Part shown: positions 61,556-64,000 of the stretch, piece by piece
Numbering within the stretch: the stretch's first letter is position 1
Layout: each line of letters begins with the position of its first letter
Origin: Halalkalibacter suaedae
GTDB lineage: Bacteria; Bacillota; Bacilli; Bacillales; Bacillaceae_D
NCBI RefSeq assembly: GCF_017939705.1
Contig: NZ_JAGKSQ010000010.1
Location: 48,413 to 112,412, forward strand
Length of the DNA: 64,000 nucleotides
Direction of reading: 5' to 3'
Program-made: the position numbers and the translations under genes
The notes under the pieces: generated by a model
What the model was told of the DNA's origin: nothing
The model's database searches: none
Seen by the model: the letters and a program-made list of their open reading frames with translations, nothing else

Positions 61556-62432
61556 TCAATTAAAAGTTGCGATTGTATTATTATCAATACTAGTCTGTTT
61601 CTGTTTGCTTAGTTTTTTTCCTGATATTCTTCAAAGTGAGGATGAGATCAAGACGTTTTACACAGAAGAGGACGGTACCATTTTGATCCCGCCCTATCCC
61701 CCTTCTAGTACCAATTGGTTAGGTACAAACCAGAACGGGGAGGATATTCTTACCCTTTTAATTACAGCAGGTAGAGATACATTACTGGTTGTCCTTGCCA
61801 TTTCCCTGATTCGTTTCGTAATTGCCGTCCCTCTTGGGATGCTTTCCTATCAAAATAAGGGCATCTGTCATTGGATTATTCATGGCTTAAACACCTTTTT
61901 CTCAATGGTTCCGATCTTAATTTTCACCATTTTGGTATTGAATCTGCCTTTTCTCGTTGTGTCAGAGCAACGATTGCTTTGGGCACTGGTTCTTATTGCC
62001 TTACTTGAGTGTGGCCGGGTTGGTGTCTCTGTTCAAAACCATGTCAGACAAGTGTATCAATCAAGCTATATGGAGGGGGCCATCGTGAACGGAAGTCGCC
62101 CTTCAACCATTTTCAAATATTACTACTGGCGTCACTTGAAGCCACAGTTGATTGTCATGTTCTTTTTAGATACATCAAAGGTGATGCTGCTGCTTGGGCA
62201 GCTCGGATTTCTATCGATCTTTCTGTCGCAGATGTGGCTGGATGAGGAAGGTGTCGGCATTGTTGTCCGTAACACACTCCAGCTCTGGCCCTCGATGTTA
62301 GCTGATACAAGACAGTACCTTCGCTCAGATATTTGGATTCCCCTCTTTCCTGCACTGCTCATTGCCTATACCATCTTCTCCCTACAGCTATTCGGAGAGG
62401 GACTTCGTAAACAGCTTGAGCAACGTAAGTAA
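61548..62432 (+). CDS. ABC transporter permease, OppC/DppC-like
   Basis: The 294-residue protein has one N-terminal helix, an outer segment with Trp-Leu-Gly-Thr-Asn-Gln-Asn-Gly-Glu-Asp-Ile-Leu (the OppC family has Gly-Thr-Asp-x-x-Gly-Arg-Asp), then five helices. The EAA-type loop reads Glu-Gly-Ala-Ile-Val-Asn-Gly-Ser-Arg. Two family positions have changed (Asp to Asn, Arg to Glu). It pairs with the preceding permease through an 8-base overlap and AAAGGAGG. Substrate unknown. Confidence 0.78.
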   Translation: MNNQLKVAIVLLSILVCFCLLSFFPDILQSEDEIKTFYTEEDGTILIPPYPPSSTNWLGTNQNGEDILTLLITAGRDTLLVVLAISLIRFVIAVPLGMLSYQNKGICHWIIHGLNTFFSMVPILIFTILVLNLPFLVVSEQRLLWALVLIALLECGRVGVSVQNHVRQVYQSSYMEGAIVNGSRPSTIFKYYYWRHLKPQLIVMFFLDTSKVMLLLGQLGFLSIFLSQMWLDEEGVGIVVRNTLQLWPSMLADTRQYLRSDIWIPLFPALLIAYTIFSLQLFGEGLRKQLEQRK

Positions 62433-62445
62433 TCTTCTCCATGCT

Positions 62446-62481
62446 AAAGGCCACTGAAATGGTTATTTTCAGTGGCCTTTT
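62446..62481. terminator. Bidirectional terminator
   Basis: AAAGGCCACTGAAA pairs perfectly with TTTCAGTGGCCTTT over 7 bases, between the convergent permease and spoIIQ genes. Confidence 0.85.
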
Positions 62482-62500
62482 ATTGCATTAACATAGAAGC

Positions 62501-63436
62501 TTATCCTAATTCATCTTCTGTGTCAGCTGGGTCTTCATCAGACTCGGCTGGAGCTTGTTCATTTGTTTCTTCTTCTTCCTCAATTGGAGACTCTTCAACA
62601 TTCGTTTCTTCTTCTTCAATTGGGGCTTCCTCGTCAGCAGGAGCTTCTTCTTCAGCTGGTGTTTCGTCTTCAGCTGGAGCTTCTTCTTCCTTCTTGTCAG
62701 CTTCCTTCTTGGCTTCATCTGCGATATCTTTTACAGAATCAATTGGCTGATCGAAGACACTGTTTGGATTTACTTCAACACCATCTTGACGAATTTCGAA
62801 GTGAACATGAATGCCAGCTTCTTTGTTATAGACATTACGGCCAGCAGCACCAAGGATATCTCCTTGCTTCACATTGGCACCTTCTTCAACTTCGATTGAT
62901 TCTAAGCTATGGTAATGTGTTAGTACATCATTTTCATGTTGAATTTCAACAACATAACCTAAAAGCTCGTCCTTCTCTGCTCGAATAACTGTACCACTTA
63001 ATGATGCAGCTACATCAAAGCTTTCGCCATCAACCTGTGCGAAGTCCATCCCTTTGTTCGGAATGTATTCATTATTGTAGTACACTAGAGCTTCTTGCTG
63101 CTCCTCATCTGTCCCATTCATATCATAGAAGTAACCAACGACATTGATATCTTCTTCATCCGCAACTGGCATTTGAACTTGTTCTGATGACGCGTTAACC
63201 GGAACAGCCTCTTGCCCAAATGGATCCATGTCCGTTCCTGCGATAGGTCCTGTTTCTGTCGTGCCTGTTTCTGGTGTTGCAACTTCATCCCCATCTTGTA
63301 GCATGAATACAGCACTTAATACAAATGCAGCAACGACTAAGTATAGTGCAGGTACAGCCCAACGTTTACGAAGAATGCTTTGAATGTTTGCTTGTTTTTC
63401 CTCAGTTTTAGAAGAACGATTATTGTCTTCTCTCAT
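62501..63436 (-). CDS. spoIIQ: Forespore engulfment protein SpoIIQ
   Basis: The 311-residue protein has one membrane helix (about 26-46) and an outer M23/LytM domain (about 120-225). The second metal motif His210-x-His212 is present, but the first (His-x-Gly-x-Asp) reads Asn127-Lys-Gly-Met-Asp, so the zinc site is incomplete, as in B. subtilis SpoIIQ. The protein forms the forespore half of the SpoIIQ-SpoIIIAH channel. After the domain is a tail of about 70 residues rich in Glu, Pro and Ala, longer than in B. subtilis (283 residues in total). Confidence 0.92.
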   Translation of the reverse strand: MREDNNRSSKTEEKQANIQSILRKRWAVPALYLVVAAFVLSAVFMLQDGDEVATPETGTTETGPIAGTDMDPFGQEAVPVNASSEQVQMPVADEEDINVVGYFYDMNGTDEEQQEALVYYNNEYIPNKGMDFAQVDGESFDVAASLSGTVIRAEKDELLGYVVEIQHENDVLTHYHSLESIEVEEGANVKQGDILGAAGRNVYNKEAGIHVHFEIRQDGVEVNPNSVFDQPIDSVKDIADEAKKEADKKEEEAPAEDETPAEEEAPADEEAPIEEEETNVEESPIEEEEETNEQAPAESDEDPADTEDELG

Positions 63437-63587
63437 TTCTCATCACCTCAGACATCATTCTGATCAGATTCTGGGCAATATATACATTTGTTAAAAACTT
63501 TTTTTGAATTAGTTTTCGACAAAGTGGTTTTGATTATGCATTGTTTCATGAAAAAGATTTGAAGCTAGTAGGAATGACATGATAAGA

Positions 63588-63725
63588 GCTTCGGCTTCGC
63601 TACCGGGATGGGGGGCACGCTTTCCGCAGGCGGGCGTGGAACTAACTGGCTTCGCCAGTGGATTTCCACCTGCCCTTTCATCCTGCAGGAGTCGGCCCTC
63701 CCATCCCGTCCGCTTTGTGCTAGAC
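63588..63725 (+). repeat. GC-rich dispersed repeat of Bacillaceae type
   Basis: Elements such as GGGATGGGGGGCACGCTTTCCGC and GCAGGAGTCGGCCCTCCCATCCC, with a CTTCGCCAG inner part, stand out from the AT-rich surroundings. They match from memory a repeat common between Bacillus and Geobacillus genes. GGGATGGG and CCCATCCC form inverted ends, so the whole can fold. A 64-codon frame across it is a by-product. Its role is unknown. Confidence 0.6.
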
Positions 63726-64000
63726 TAAATCCGGATTCATTTATGTCTCAAAAATTTTATACCAACAGTTACGAGACAACTGACAGTTTCTATTCAAAAT
63801 GATTAAGACAATGAGGCTGGGCCATAACTAAAGTGTCTAACTGAAATACCGAAACAAGGCAATCATCTAGCGGATGAAATATACGTAGACTCCCTCAGAG
63901 AAAGTTGATCTGACGGGGGTCTTCGTCTTTTTTTGTCCTCTTAAAAAAAACTTTTAGTACAGTCCTCCAAGATTAATATACACATACTGTAATTTAAAAC
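63726..64000. other. Window end with probable IS debris and a terminator-like hairpin
   Basis: GAGGCTGGGCCATAAC near 63812-63827 resembles ends of some Bacillaceae transposon remnants (recalled, not checked). At 63887-63934 AGACTCCCTCAG pairs with CTGACGGGGGTCT and is followed by CTTTTTTT, a + strand terminator. No gene is seen. Confidence 0.35.

Noticed and set aside
63608..63802. 64-codon frame across the GC-rich repeat
   Set aside because: It spans a dispersed repeat, has no convincing start and resembles translations of such repeats rather than a gene.

Overview
The window is a chromosomal segment of an endospore-forming, flagellated Gram-positive bacterium of the family Bacillaceae. The evidence is the run fabZ - epuA-like - flhP - flhO - mbl - spoIIID, a spoIIQ gene, a comK-type competence regulator, a ywqC/D/E-type tyrosine kinase module, AGGAGG-type ribosome binding sites and frequent TTG/GTG starts. 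The many acidic secreted proteins fit an alkaliphilic or salt-tolerant Bacillus relative (inference). There are no rRNA or tRNA genes and no CRISPR array.

1-12.4 kb is an accessory region. It holds a lipoprotein fragment and an overlapping three-gene operon: a membrane-anchored subtilase, a secreted toxin-like protein and a probable immunity protein. Next come an unknown protein, an XRE regulator, a ComK homologue, small membrane proteins, a ROK kinase and a sortase-anchored amidase. The stretch ends in debris: a ROK fragment, a HEPN-like gene cut by an in-frame TAG, a 52-residue protein and an IS21 IstB fragment.

12.5-31.4 kb is one large minus-strand capsule/exopolysaccharide locus. It starts at 31.4 kb with the chain-length modulator, BY-kinase and PHP phosphatase. 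A small protein, a probable EAR-type antitermination RNA, GalU and CapD follow. Then come CapM, CapN, CapL, CapE, CapF and CapG homologues, and finally an acetyltransferase, glycosyltransferases, the Wzy polymerase, a pyruvyltransferase-like protein and the Wzx flippase. CapD+N and CapE+F+G are the enzyme sets that make UDP-D-FucNAc and UDP-L-FucNAc for Staphylococcus aureus type 5/8 capsule. CapM and CapL build the first lipid-linked disaccharide there. A LytR-CpsA-Psr ligase, an acyltransferase and an NlpC/P60 hydrolase flank the locus.

35-47.8 kb carries stand-alone genes: NUDIX, VanZ, a small sigma factor, a chemoreceptor without a sensor domain, a PAS-GGDEF-EAL protein, and an RND efflux operon ending in its TetR regulator with a candidate operator upstream.

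47.9-57.9 kb contains the most unusual feature. A TTATGAGC motif recurs at exactly 21-bp intervals in short arrays of 3-5 copies (56 positions counted, including variants, all on the + strand). The arrays sit inside larger tandem units of about 219, 236 and 291 bp. They bracket a NERD-domain gene, whose stop codon lies inside the last motif, and they fill the gap between spoIIID and a symporter operon. Between them is the conserved fabZ-spoIIID block.

57.9-64 kb has an SSS symporter operon with a consensus cre site, an orphan pair of Opp-type permeases, spoIIQ and a GC-rich dispersed repeat.
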